64,000 bases of DNA, taken from assembly GCF_000011565.2 (NCBI RefSeq), contig NC_005861.2, positions 310,001-374,000 on the forward strand, written 5' to 3'. Positions 43,704-52,686 of this stretch are shown here, piece by piece. Source of the DNA: Candidatus Protochlamydia amoebophila UWE25. GTDB taxonomy: Bacteria > Chlamydiota > Chlamydiia > Chlamydiales > Parachlamydiaceae. The notes under the pieces were generated by a model. The model saw only the letters and a program-made list of their open reading frames with translations, searched no databases and was not told the DNA's origin. Within the stretch, counting starts at the first letter, position 1, and every line of letters begins with the position of its first letter. The translations under genes were made by a program, and so were the position numbers.

Positions 43704-46700
43704 ATGGAAAAACAGAAGCGTTGGCAATTCTATTTGATTGTTGCCGTCTTGGCAATTACGCTTTATAACATTCTCCCCACCTTATTTTTTTACTCGAAAC
43801 CTCTGAAATCTTCGATTGATGCTCCGCGTGCACAGCACGTTGCATCCGGGATTGTGGAAAGAGTGAATCAAACAGAAGTGGATTCAAAAGAATGGTTATA
43901 TTCTTTTTGTCGTTTATTAGGAATTAAACCAATCTCTATTGATTTAGTTACAACAAATAATGGATTATTTCAAATTTCATTTAAAAATGAACAAGATGCT
44001 GAGTTATTTAAGCGATTTTTACCAAGAGCTGGAGCGTTAATTCCATTTGTACCTAATCAGCTTGAGCTAAGTTCTATCACAGCTAATGTCGATCCTACTC
44101 AAGTGTTGGTTCGACGTAACGTTGCTGTTCGATTAGATGCGAGCGACATGGATAAGTTATTTCAATTTACTCCAAAGTATAGTCATGATCACCAAATCGC
44201 AGATCTTTACCGTGAAGTTATTGATGATCGAGTGACTCAAGTCGCTCTAGCAATTGCAGGACCTAGTAAAACCGCTTTGCAAATGTTTGCAACAACTAGT
44301 GAAGTAGGTAATGATCCTAGTTATGACGAAATAATTATCACATTAGCAAAAGAAATTGTTGATGTAGATAATATTTTAGGAAAAAATAATCCGATTACAA
44401 AACGTTACTACGAAACATTTTCTCAACTATCCTCTAAAGAACGTGAAGGATTAAATACTAAATTTATTGCTAAGATGGAAACACTTAGTAAAAAAATTAA
44501 AGAAAAGCAAGCTAGTTTATATGGAGATTTTTCAGCTGAAGCTGCACAAAATCTAGCAGTTTCAAATAATCAAATTCAAGCGCTGGATTCAGCTGTTACG
44601 ATTATGCGTGAAAACGAAGAATTTCGAAAAGGGAAAGAGCCTTTAACAAATGAAAATATTCAGCAGTTGTTAAAACAAAACTCCAACCATGAAATGCAAA
44701 TTGTCGATTTAACGGGTTATCATCCTTTTATCAAAGGATTAACAATTAACTGGGAAAGTGGTTTATTGTTAGTCAATTTGTATGACGATGTACAATCTTT
44801 GCATTTTTCAGAAGGAAAAACTGAAAAAGATGCATTTGTCAAAGACAGAATTAACCAATATTTAATCAATGATATTGCACGTATTGCCCGTTTATCAGAT
44901 GAAACATTTAAACCTAATGAAGAAAGTTTTGTTATAAATTTTGATAATCTAACAAATAGTCAAAGTTATTTGACTCTCAATTTAGGCTATTTAGCAGATA
45001 AAATAGCTCAGCAAGTCACAGATCAAATTATTCTTTCTTGGTCTCCAGCCCATGCAGATTTGATTAAAGATGTTTATCCGATTCGTTCTTATAATGATTA
45101 TCAAACAGAGAAATCAGAAGATCAAAAGCTAGGTCTTGTGGTTTATGCTCCTGCTATGTATTTAGCTGCAGCGCCTACAGGCTTCCGAACTGGATCAATC
45201 TATGTAATCGCAAAAGGAATGGATGCTCTTGTTCAGAAGTATCAGGAAGCTCCAGAAGCGGAAGAAAATCAAGTTTTAGCTACAGATTTTAACCAACTCA
45301 ATACCCTTTTACAGCAAATGGGTTTTATTGGTTATCCTGGCTCAGCCTTTAATTTACCAAAAGAATTTAATAAAGATTATATTTTTGAATTGAATGATTA
45401 TTATAGCACTCTTTTAAAAGCTTCTCGCGAAGATTTTCAAGCCAAGGGAAGTAAACGTTTTGCTGTCTTAGACTTTTCTGATGTAGAGCAACGTTTGTTA
45501 ACTATCAACAAAATTGATGATCGTATACAAGAAGACCTTCTGAAATGGAAAGAATCTTATAATGCTGCTCAAGTTGATTTGAACTTAACAAGCAAATACA
45601 CAGTTCCAGCACCAACTAAAAATGTTTATTGGGAAAATTTGAAACTGAGCGTAGTAAAATTCTTTAGAGGAGATGATCGAAAAGTTCTTAAATGGGGTCT
45701 TGACTTATCTGGTGGGAAAACAGTCCGCATTGGTCTTTTAGATCAAAATGGTCGAACTGTGACAAATCCAGAAGATCTCAAACAAGCCGTCAATGAACTT
45801 TACACACGTATCAATAAAATGGGTGTAGCAGAAAGAACGATTCGAATTGAAAATTCTAATATATTATTAGATTTTCCAGGTTCTCAAAACTTGTCCGCTT
45901 CTGAATTAGTAAAAGCTTCTGCAATGTATTTTCATATTGTCAACGAAAAATTTGGGCCTTTAAATACAGCCCTTGCTGGAGCTGTCAATCAGTTTTTACA
46001 AGATATTTGGAACGAAGCCGTTGTAACAAATCGTAGAGATATAGAAAGCATCAACGAAATTGCTTGGCAGCATTTAGGTGGAGATGAGGAATCTACTATC
46101 ACTATGCGTCCAAGAACGGATCATGCAAAAATTCTTTATGAAAATGGATTGCGTTTAGCTAATCCCAAAAATCGCGTGGTTACTCAAGCCTTTGATGAGT
46201 CGCTTTCAACCCTGGCCATGTTTAGAGGTGGAGATTCTGCGGAGTGGGATAATCAAACACATCCTTTACTAGTGGTTTTTCATAATTTTGCTTTGGAAGG
46301 ATCTAACTTAGAAAACATCCAACCGGGTTATGATGCAACACAAGGAAATATTTTAACATTTGGAATTAAACGCTCTTTCGATTCAGGTGAGCATGCAAGT
46401 GGCAGCCCTCGAGACAATTTTTTTAATTGGACTTCACAATTTGCAGAAGATAAAATTGCAGGAACACCTAAAGAGGTTTATTCTAACGGGCGTGGTTGGA
46501 GAATGGCTGTTATTCTTAATGGTAGCATTATTACAGCTCCTTCATTAAATGCAGCACTTCGTGATGGAGGAACGATTAGCGGTCGTTTTTCTCAGCGAGA
46601 AGTGACCCAACTTGCAGCAGATTTAAAAGCTGGTTCTTTAAGTTTTACGCCACGTATTTTGTCGGAAGAAAATGTAAGCCCAGAACTTGGTCGTGAAGAA

Positions 46701-48236
46701 AGAGCCAAAGGGATTGTCGCTTCTTTAGTCGCTTTAGCTTTAGTTGTGATAGCTATGATCGGCTACTATCATTTTGCAGGTTTTATTGCTTCTTGTGCAG
46801 TTTTGCTTAATATTTTTATTATGTGGGGTGTATTGCAAAATTTAGGAGCAGCCTTGACGTTACCTGGAATTGCAGGAATTGTTTTAACAATTGGAATGGC
46901 TGTTGATGCAAATGTTCTTGTCTTTGAAAGAATCCGAGAGGAGTTTAAAGTGACTGGTCGGATTGCTTCCGCAATTCAAGCAGGTTACCGCAAAGCTTTT
47001 AGTGCTATCATTGACTCAAATATTACGACAATTATTGCAGCTATTATCTTAATTCAGTTCGATTCTGGACCAATTAAGGGCTTTGCTGTGACATTGATCA
47101 TTGGTATTATTTCTTCTATGTTTACAGCCTTGTTTATGACTCGCTACTTCTTTGCTGGGTGGGTTAAAAAGCCTGAGCATAAGCAATTATCAATGGCCCA
47201 GTTCTTGAAAGAAACACATTTTGACTTCTTAAAGCAAGCTAAGAAGGCTATCGTGATTTCGCTAATCGTGATGGGAATAGGCACTTATTTTCTTGTTTCT
47301 GAACGTAAAACTATTTTTGGAATGGATTTTACTGGAGGTTACTCTCTAACACTAGATGTTGCGGAGAAGGCAGAAAAACCTAATTATCGTTTAGAAGCTA
47401 TCAATGCTTTCTTAGATAAGGGGGCTTCACGCAGGGATTTCGAAGTACGTGAATTAAGCAGACCTAATCAATTGCGCATTCAACTAGGAACGAGTATGGA
47501 TGAAAAAGGGCATCCTTTTTATCAGATGCCTGAAATCAATCCAGATAGTAAATATGCTTTTGATTATCAAAAAGATCCTCGTTTGAGCTGGGTTGTTGAA
47601 ACGCTTCAATCTCATGGATTAGATGTTCAACAGTCTCAGTTAACGACTCTTCAGAAAAATTGGACTATCATGAGTGGACAATTTTCTGATACGATGCGAA
47701 ATAATGCTATTATTGCACTTGGCGCAGCATTAATAGCGATCTTAATTTATATTACTTTCCGATTTGAGTTTAAGTTCGCAATTGGAGCAGTAATTGGGCT
47801 CGTTCACGATGTGATTATTACACTTGGCATTTTAGCACTTTTCCATGCGATAGGATTTCCTGTGCAAATTGATTTACAGGTCGTGGGAGCAATTATGACA
47901 ATTATCGGCTATTCATTAAATGATACGATTATTGTATTCGATCGAATTCGTGAAGATATGAAGACTCTTCGTCGCTTGTCATTCAGAGAAATCATTAATC
48001 ATGCTTTGAATGTTACATTAAGTCGTACGATCATGACATCTGGAACAACTTTGCTTGTGCTTTTAGCACTTGTTTTATTAGGAGGGCAATCTATTTTTGC
48101 CTTTTCACTAGTGATGACAGTAGGTGTTTTGGTAGGAACTTTATCTTCGCTATTCATTGCTTCCCCGGTTATGCTGTACTTCCATAATAAAGAAGTAGAG
48201 CATCAACATACGGAGTCTTCTGTCAAACGTGCTTAA
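43704..48236 (+). CDS. secDF: Fused protein-export membrane protein SecD-SecF
   Basis: SecD and SecF use the proton gradient to help pull proteins through SecYEG. The product (about 1510 residues) is a natural fusion. It has an N-terminal transmembrane helix (VAVLAITLYNILPTLFFYS), a very large periplasmic part, then SecD (GLDLSGGKTVRIGL, TNPEDLKQAV, FPGSQNL, RMAVILNGSIITAPSLNAAL, SGRFSQREV, and the six-helix RND channel with TIGMAVDANVLVFERIREE), then SecF (GMDFTGGYSLTL and GYSLNDTIIVFDRIREDMK). I chose ATG 43704 with GAAGGA upstream; an in-frame TTG at 43629 would add 25 basic residues. It is much longer than E. coli SecD plus SecF because of an extra periplasmic insertion (about 200-600). 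Confidence 0.95.
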   Translation: MEKQKRWQFYLIVAVLAITLYNILPTLFFYSKPLKSSIDAPRAQHVASGIVERVNQTEVDSKEWLYSFCRLLGIKPISIDLVTTNNGLFQISFKNEQDAELFKRFLPRAGALIPFVPNQLELSSITANVDPTQVLVRRNVAVRLDASDMDKLFQFTPKYSHDHQIADLYREVIDDRVTQVALAIAGPSKTALQMFATTSEVGNDPSYDEIIITLAKEIVDVDNILGKNNPITKRYYETFSQLSSKEREGLNTKFIAKMETLSKKIKEKQASLYGDFSAEAAQNLAVSNNQIQALDSAVTIMRENEEFRKGKEPLTNENIQQLLKQNSNHEMQIVDLTGYHPFIKGLTINWESGLLLVNLYDDVQSLHFSEGKTEKDAFVKDRINQYLINDIARIARLSDETFKPNEESFVINFDNLTNSQSYLTLNLGYLADKIAQQVTDQIILSWSPAHADLIKDVYPIRSYNDYQTEKSEDQKLGLVVYAPAMYLAAAPTGFRTGSIYVIAKGMDALVQKYQEAPEAEENQVLATDFNQLNTLLQQMGFIGYPGSAFNLPKEFNKDYIFELNDYYSTLLKASREDFQAKGSKRFAVLDFSDVEQRLLTINKIDDRIQEDLLKWKESYNAAQVDLNLTSKYTVPAPTKNVYWENLKLSVVKFFRGDDRKVLKWGLDLSGGKTVRIGLLDQNGRTVTNPEDLKQAVNELYTRINKMGVAERTIRIENSNILLDFPGSQNLSASELVKASAMYFHIVNEKFGPLNTALAGAVNQFLQDIWNEAVVTNRRDIESINEIAWQHLGGDEESTITMRPRTDHAKILYENGLRLANPKNRVVTQAFDESLSTLAMFRGGDSAEWDNQTHPLLVVFHNFALEGSNLENIQPGYDATQGNILTFGIKRSFDSGEHASGSPRDNFFNWTSQFAEDKIAGTPKEVYSNGRGWRMAVILNGSIITAPSLNAALRDGGTISGRFSQREVTQLAADLKAGSLSFTPRILSEENVSPELGREERAKGIVASLVALALVVIAMIGYYHFAGFIASCAVLLNIFIMWGVLQNLGAALTLPGIAGIVLTIGMAVDANVLVFERIREEFKVTGRIASAIQAGYRKAFSAIIDSNITTIIAAIILIQFDSGPIKGFAVTLIIGIISSMFTALFMTRYFFAGWVKKPEHKQLSMAQFLKETHFDFLKQAKKAIVISLIVMGIGTYFLVSERKTIFGMDFTGGYSLTLDVAEKAEKPNYRLEAINAFLDKGASRRDFEVRELSRPNQLRIQLGTSMDEKGHPFYQMPEINPDSKYAFDYQKDPRLSWVVETLQSHGLDVQQSQLTTLQKNWTIMSGQFSDTMRNNAIIALGAALIAILIYITFRFEFKFAIGAVIGLVHDVIITLGILALFHAIGFPVQIDLQVVGAIMTIIGYSLNDTIIVFDRIREDMKTLRRLSFREIINHALNVTLSRTIMTSGTTLLVLLALVLLGGQSIFAFSLVMTVGVLVGTLSSLFIASPVMLYFHNKEVEHQHTESSVKRA

Positions 48237-48243
48237 AGTACTA

Positions 48244-48278
48244 AAAAACAAAGAGGTTATTAAAGCCTCTTTGTTTTT
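48244..48278. terminator. Terminator between secDF and the LigT-like gene
   Basis: A 13-bp stem (48244-48256 with 48266-48278) is followed by CTTTTT on the plus strand and has an A/T-rich flank on the other side. It separates convergent genes and can serve both. Confidence 0.8.
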
Positions 48279-48325
48279 CTTTTTAAATTCCTTTGTAAAT
48301 TCCTCCGATTTTAAAACATCCTTCT

Positions 48326-48880
48326 TTAATCTTCTCCTGTTGCTGGCGAGGCTGCTTCGTATTCTTCAATAACTTCCATGAAAGTTCTTTTTGTTGTTGT
48401 TTTAATAAGAAGAAGTGAGCATTTAGTAGCCGTGAAAAAAGGTGTTTGAAACAAGAAGTGATTCATCAAATATTCTAACAATCTATCGGCATGAACTTTA
48501 TAATAATGACCTAAAAAAACTTTTAAATTTGGATGGCGTTCTGGGAGAAGATTTAACTCTTTAAGAAGCTTATTTATTTGATTTTTCAGCTCAATTAACT
48601 CTAAAATTGGGTTAGCTCCCACCCAAATCGTTCCCTGCTGAGACTTAAAATGATCATGTCCTATTTCTTTCAATTGCAAGGAAAAGGAATTAAAAAAAAG
48701 AGAATTTAAGCATTTTTGAATTTCTTCTAATTTTTCTAAAGAAAGCTGTCCAAAAGAGCGAAGCTGCAAATAAAATTCATTGGAATCCAACCAATTTACA
48801 TTAGGGATGCCATAACAGATTTGAGCTAATTGCCTTTGAATAGAAGAGGGGATATTAATAGCTAATATATAAGAGTTCAT
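48326..48880 (-). CDS. LigT/ThpR-like 2H phosphoesterase homologue, motifs degenerate
   Basis: The 184-residue product resembles RNA 2',3'-cyclic phosphodiesterase (2'-5' RNA ligase, LigT/ThpR). It has the family opening (SYILAINIPSSIQRQLAQI), a central GHDHFKSQQGTIWVGANP matching the usual FPxxRxxRVLWxGV region, and correct length. The two catalytic HxTx motifs are not conserved: the first (usually LHLTLRFLG) is FYLQLRSFG (residues 36-44), the second (usually PHVTLAR) is PNLKVFL (117-123). It is therefore probably inactive as a 2H phosphoesterase, if the alignment by eye is right. It converges with secDF. Confidence 0.7.
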   Translation of the reverse strand: MNSYILAINIPSSIQRQLAQICYGIPNVNWLDSNEFYLQLRSFGQLSLEKLEEIQKCLNSLFFNSFSLQLKEIGHDHFKSQQGTIWVGANPILELIELKNQINKLLKELNLLPERHPNLKVFLGHYYKVHADRLLEYLMNHFLFQTPFFTATKCSLLLIKTTTKRTFMEVIEEYEAASPATGED

Positions 48881-49122
48881 ATCAAAACGATTTAAAAATT
48901 ATTAAATTAAATTTGCTTTTATTTATTCGAAACCTATGACTTTATTTAATTTTTTTCGCTTCTGTCTTTGAAAACCCTAGATTTAATAGGATATACGGAA
49001 AGATATCAAAAGTATTTATTAATAATCAAAATGATTTCCAAGTAAATAAATTATTAAAGATAAAAAAATTAATTTTATTGATAATAAACATTTGATTGAT
49101 TTTTTGCGGATGAGATTTTAAA

Positions 49123-49150
49123 ATCAGCCCTATCAAAAATAAGGGCTGAT
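49123..49150 (-). terminator. Terminator of the 49175-49672 gene
   Basis: A 9-bp stem (49123-49131 with 49142-49150) lies 25 bp past the stop on the minus strand and is followed by TTTTAAAA. A typical weak intrinsic terminator. Confidence 0.65.
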
Positions 49151-49174
49151 AAAAGAGAAAAAATGAGAGTTTTT

Positions 49175-49672
49175 TTAGATCGATGCAGGCGCTGCATTAG
49201 AGGGAATAGTAGCTAGATTGGCTTGTGCAGCCATCGCTTCAACATACATATTCCATAGTTCTGGTTCGATTCTGCCGTGACGGATAGAAGAGATCAATTC
49301 TCTTTTTACTGTTCTTAAATCTTTCTTAGGCGTCAATTTACGGACCATTTCTTTATCGCCAGCAATCCGTGCCATATTAAGCATTCTTTCTAAATCTTGC
49401 TTAGAAAAAGTAAATAAATCCCTTCTTTTGCGAGAGCCTCTAGCAGCACGGGGTTTTGGAGTAACTTCTTGAGGATTACTGCTATTAATAATGTATTTAT
49501 TAATCATATCAGCTAACTGTTGGGGATTCTCAGTTTTCATTTTTCGCATAGTAAAGTGGTGGATGTAACCTCCGGTTCCGATTGGTAAATAATGACATAT
49601 ATCATTTTCCTTTTTACCACCTACTTTTTTTGTAGCAGTCTGAATTAATTGCTCGAGTTGTTTATTATCCAT
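49175..49672 (-). CDS. Chlamydial conserved protein of unknown function
   Basis: The 165-residue product is basic and soluble. It has a conserved-looking front (GGKKENDICHYLPIGTGGYIHHFTMRKMK, quoted in part as ICHYLPIGTGGYIHHF), a cluster of basic residues (PKPRAARGSRKRRDL) that could bind nucleic acid, and a helical C-terminus (SKQDLERMLNMARIAGDKEM). I recall a similar Chlamydia protein of this size lying between an NTT gene and ytgA, which would fit the position, but I cannot confirm it. I chose the ATG at 49672 with TGAGGA upstream, rather than a TTG at 49684 inside that site. No known domain was recognised. Confidence 0.75.
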   Translation of the reverse strand: MDNKQLEQLIQTATKKVGGKKENDICHYLPIGTGGYIHHFTMRKMKTENPQQLADMINKYIINSSNPQEVTPKPRAARGSRKRRDLFTFSKQDLERMLNMARIAGDKEMVRKLTPKKDLRTVKRELISSIRHGRIEPELWNMYVEAMAAQANLATIPSNAAPASI

Positions 49673-49742
49673 TTTTTTCCTCAATATTGGTTTAAAATTC
49701 GGGCCAATGCCACAAGGCCCTTTGGCAATTTTGAATTACCTT

Positions 49743-49763
49743 TTGTAACAATAATTGTTACAA
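49743..49763. promoter_or_regulatory. Perfect 21-bp palindrome, candidate operator
   Basis: TTGTAACAAT, one central A, and ATTGTTACAA form a perfect 10-1-10 inverted repeat. It lies 71 bp upstream of the minus-strand gene start (49672), where a dimeric repressor or activator could act. The regulator is unknown. Confidence 0.5.
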
Positions 49764-50162
49764 TTTATCAATGCTTCAATTGTGAAATTTAAAATAAGCG
49801 ATTCACTATTAAATTCATGTTATTAATTTCACAAGATTTTATTCGAAATGACTTAGTTATTCACTTTATTAACTTCATTAGAATGCTGTTTAAAATCAAA
49901 AAACAAATAATATCATTTTAAGAACTTTTGAATATTGTTGAAATTATTTTTAAATAAACAAGTATAAAAAATTAACTTCTTTCTATTGAATAACTTCATT
50001 GTCGCTTTTTTTTATTGGGAAATAAAGAGATATTTACAAATCTAGCCTTTATTAGACAATTTATTTTTGGATATTGATTTTTGACTAAGACAAGTATTAA
50101 GTCATCGAAGCTTAGTCAAGTTAATCGAAAAAATCTGTTATAGATTTGTAAAATTCTCTATC

Positions 50163-50180
50163 GAAGCAAATTATTGCTTC
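50163..50180 (+). repeat. Small hairpin in intergenic region
   Basis: A 7-bp stem with an ATTA tetraloop (50163-50169 with 50174-50180) is followed by TCTTTAATTT. It could be a weak terminator of a short transcript. Confidence 0.3.
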
Positions 50181-50519
50181 TCTTTAATTTATTAATGAAA
50201 ATTTAAGAAATTATAAATTTTTGCGCAAGATAAATTAATCAGAAAAACTGTTTTTTTCTAATAATCTAATTTCAAAATTAAACGGTATAATTCCTGACTA
50301 AGCATAGAAGCAATAATTATCTATAATCATCTGAGTGAATGAATAAGAAAGATCAAATTAAAAAAATGAAATTGTACTTAAAAATATTAAAGTTTTTAAA
50401 CACTCTCAGATATTTGAGAATAAGTTTTACTAGTCAACCAAAATTCAATGAATTACACTATATTTCATGATCATCTGAATAAAAAAAATTAATTAACGGA
50501 TTGTTTATGGGAGTAAGCT

Positions 50520-51380
50520 ATGCCTTTAGAAATGTATCAAGCTATTCCACCTTTAGCTTCTATTAAATCGACTATCGGTATCGCAGCTGGAAAAGGGGGG
50601 GTAGGAAAGTCAACTGTTACTGTTAATTTAGCGCTAGCTTTAAAAGGTCTGGGATATCGTATAGGTATCATGGATACAGATCTTTATGGTCCATCCATCA
50701 GGAAAATGTTGCCTGAAGATCGCTTACCTTCTCAAAAAGGAGAAATCATTCAACCTGCGCTCTGCAACGGAATTAAAATGATTTCAATGGCTTATTTTAG
50801 AAAAGAGACAGAAGCGACTGCTGTAAGAGCACCTATTGCCAATAGACTAATTTCTCAGTTTATTAATCAGGTAGCTTGGGGTGAGCTAGACTATTTATTG
50901 ATAGATTTTCCTCCTGGCACAGGTGATATTCAAATTACTCTAAGTCAAAAATCTCATTTAACAGGGGCCTTATTGGTAACGACACCACAAGAAGTAGCTC
51001 TTTTAGATGTGCAGAAAGCTATGTCGCTGTTCAATCAAGTTAAAGTACCAATTGTTGGTATCGTCGAAAATATGAGTTATTATGTAGACCCCCATTCAAA
51101 TGAGCCTGTTTATTTATTTGGAAAAGAGGGGGGGAAGCGGTTAGCTCGCGAAACTGGCTACCCTTGTTTAGGGCAGATACCTTTAGATCCTTTGGTGGGA
51201 ACTTGTGGGGATAAAGGGAAATCTTTGTTCTCCATGGATTCTCAATCTGAAAAAGCTGTTACTCTAGCGTTTATTCAATTAGCTCAGTTGCTTGTTGAAC
51301 AAGTAGAATCTATCCAAAATCAAATGAATACGACTTTGTCAAATGTCGAGCTTGTTTGGAAGGAAATGAAACATATATGA
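50520..51380 (+). CDS. mrp: Mrp/NBP35-family P-loop ATPase
   Basis: Mrp/ApbC proteins are MinD-like ATPases that carry Fe-S clusters. The 286-residue product has the deviant Walker A GKGGVGKST (24-32), DTDLYGPSIRK, the FPPGTGDIQITL switch, and TTPQEVALLDVQKA. The N-terminal DUF59 domain of E. coli Mrp is absent. The usual CxxC of the GVVENMSYFxCPxC region is replaced: IVENMSYYVDPHSNEPVYLFG, Asp190 and Ser193 instead of two cysteines. GGGAG precedes the ATG. Its stop overlaps the DUF971 gene (ATGA), so the two are translationally coupled, and the ytg genes follow. Confidence 0.9.
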   Translation: MPLEMYQAIPPLASIKSTIGIAAGKGGVGKSTVTVNLALALKGLGYRIGIMDTDLYGPSIRKMLPEDRLPSQKGEIIQPALCNGIKMISMAYFRKETEATAVRAPIANRLISQFINQVAWGELDYLLIDFPPGTGDIQITLSQKSHLTGALLVTTPQEVALLDVQKAMSLFNQVKVPIVGIVENMSYYVDPHSNEPVYLFGKEGGKRLARETGYPCLGQIPLDPLVGTCGDKGKSLFSMDSQSEKAVTLAFIQLAQLLVEQVESIQNQMNTTLSNVELVWKEMKHI

Positions 51381-51679
51381 ATTTACCTATCGCTATTAAT
51401 CAAATTCTTCAAAAAGATAATCATACTTTTTTAGTTATTTGGAGCGATGGAAAAAAACAGGAATTTCGCTTGAGTCAATTACAAGAAAAATGTCCGTGTG
51501 CGAATTGTCGGGATAAAAACAAGGGGAATAGATTGTTGAATCTTACAAGTGTTAAGGAAGATGTTAAAGCTTTTTCAATTCGCAATGTGGGTCGCTATGC
51601 ATTACAAATTCACTTCAATACAGGATGTTCCATGGGAATTTATAGTTTTGAAATGCTTCGGCAAATGGAGAAAGAATGA
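51377..51679 (+). CDS. DUF971 domain protein
   Basis: The 100-residue product matches the small DUF971 domain (also the N-terminal part of gamma-butyrobetaine hydroxylases): LVIWSDGKKQEFRLSQLQEKCPCANCRD, quoted here in part (WSDGKKQEFRLSQLQ), then the end region SIRNVGRYALQIHFNTGCSMGIYSFEML. Cysteines 39, 41 and 44 form a potential metal or cluster site. Its start at 51377 overlaps the mrp stop by 4 bases, and its stop overlaps ytgA by 4 bases. In the plastid Fe-S carrier HCF101 an Mrp domain is fused to DUF971, so adjacency here suggests a working pair. Confidence 0.85.
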   Translation: MNLPIAINQILQKDNHTFLVIWSDGKKQEFRLSQLQEKCPCANCRDKNKGNRLLNLTSVKEDVKAFSIRNVGRYALQIHFNTGCSMGIYSFEMLRQMEKE

Positions 51680-52686
51680 GACAGTATCTTCTTGTTGTTT
51701 TAAGTTTCGTGGGACTATTAGCATTAATAAGCTGTTCTAAAGTTACACATTCTAAAAGGCACGCTGAATTCCAACAATGGATCCATGCAAATGATAAAAT
51801 CAAAGTTTTAAGCACAACAGCGATGATTAATGATTTGGTACAAAAAGTCGGTGGTGATCGAGTTGACACATTCACTCTCATTCAAGGAGAATTAGATCCT
51901 CATTCTTACCAATTAGTAAAAGGAGATGATGAAAAATTAATGTTTGCTCATCTGATTTTCTATAATGGGCTTGGTTTGGAGCACGGACCTAGTTTGCATT
52001 ATCATTTAGTTGAAAATCCTAAAGCTTATGCTCTTGGAGACTGGGTTGAGAAGCAAGATCCTTTAGCTATTATTTATGTCAATGGACAAAAAGATCCCCA
52101 TCTATGGATGGATATTTCTTTATGGTTGAAAACAATTCCTTTAATTGTTGAAAGATTGAGCGAGCAAGATCCTTTACATGCCGACCTATTTCGTAAAAAC
52201 GCCAATGAATTTCAAAAAGAAATGTTGAAAGTTCATGAAGAAGTGAAAGAAATGATAGGGCAGATTCCAGCTGAAAAACGCTTCATGGTTACGAGCCATG
52301 ATGCATTTAATTATTTTACTAGAGCTTATTTAGCTGAAGGTAATGAAAGAGAAACAGGGGAGTGGAGTAAAAGATTTGCTGCCCCTGAAGGGCTTGCTCC
52401 TGAAAGTCAGCTAAGTGTCACAGATATTAAAATGATTATTAATTACCTGAAAAAGAATCATATTTCTGTTGTTTTTCCAGAATCTAATGTGAGTCGGGAT
52501 TCTATTCGAAAAATTGTTCAAGCTGGCCAGGAAGAAGGGCTTCGTGTGGAAATGGCTTGCTGTCCTTTATACGGAGACGCTATGGGGAAACCAGGTTCAG
52601 ATGGAGATAGTTATTTAAAAATGATTAAGTATAATGCTAAAATATTAACCAGGTATATGAATGAAAATATTTCATTCGATAAGTGA
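51676..52686 (+). CDS. ytgA: Metal-binding lipoprotein of the Ytg ABC transporter
   Basis: YtgA/TroA-type proteins capture iron, zinc or manganese outside the inner membrane. The 336-residue product begins with a lipoprotein signal peptide (LVVLSFVGLLALISCSK; lipobox before Cys20) and has the cluster A-I metal ligands: His in GELDPHSYQL, His in KDPHLWMD, His in VTSHDAFNYF and an acidic residue in the FPESNVS region. It overlaps the DUF971 gene by 4 bases and ytgB by 26 bases, so translation is tightly coupled. Iron is the reported ligand in Chlamydia; the metal cannot be fixed here. Confidence 0.93.
   Translation: MRQYLLVVLSFVGLLALISCSKVTHSKRHAEFQQWIHANDKIKVLSTTAMINDLVQKVGGDRVDTFTLIQGELDPHSYQLVKGDDEKLMFAHLIFYNGLGLEHGPSLHYHLVENPKAYALGDWVEKQDPLAIIYVNGQKDPHLWMDISLWLKTIPLIVERLSEQDPLHADLFRKNANEFQKEMLKVHEEVKEMIGQIPAEKRFMVTSHDAFNYFTRAYLAEGNERETGEWSKRFAAPEGLAPESQLSVTDIKMIINYLKKNHISVVFPESNVSRDSIRKIVQAGQEEGLRVEMACCPLYGDAMGKPGSDGDSYLKMIKYNAKILTRYMNENISFDK

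Larger units (their letters stand above)
49673..50519. other. Long divergent intergenic region with several dyads
   Basis: This 847-bp AT-rich region separates the 49175-49672 gene (-) from mrp (+). It holds a perfect 21-bp palindrome at 49743-49763, an inverted repeat TTGACTAAG/CTTAGTCAA (50081-50089 with 50111-50119), and a small hairpin GAAGCAA-ATTA-TTGCTTC (50163-50180). A GGGCC/GGCCC pair lies in the leader of the minus-strand gene near 49701-49720. No open frame of substance was seen. The region may house a small RNA, but nothing proves it. Confidence 0.5.
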
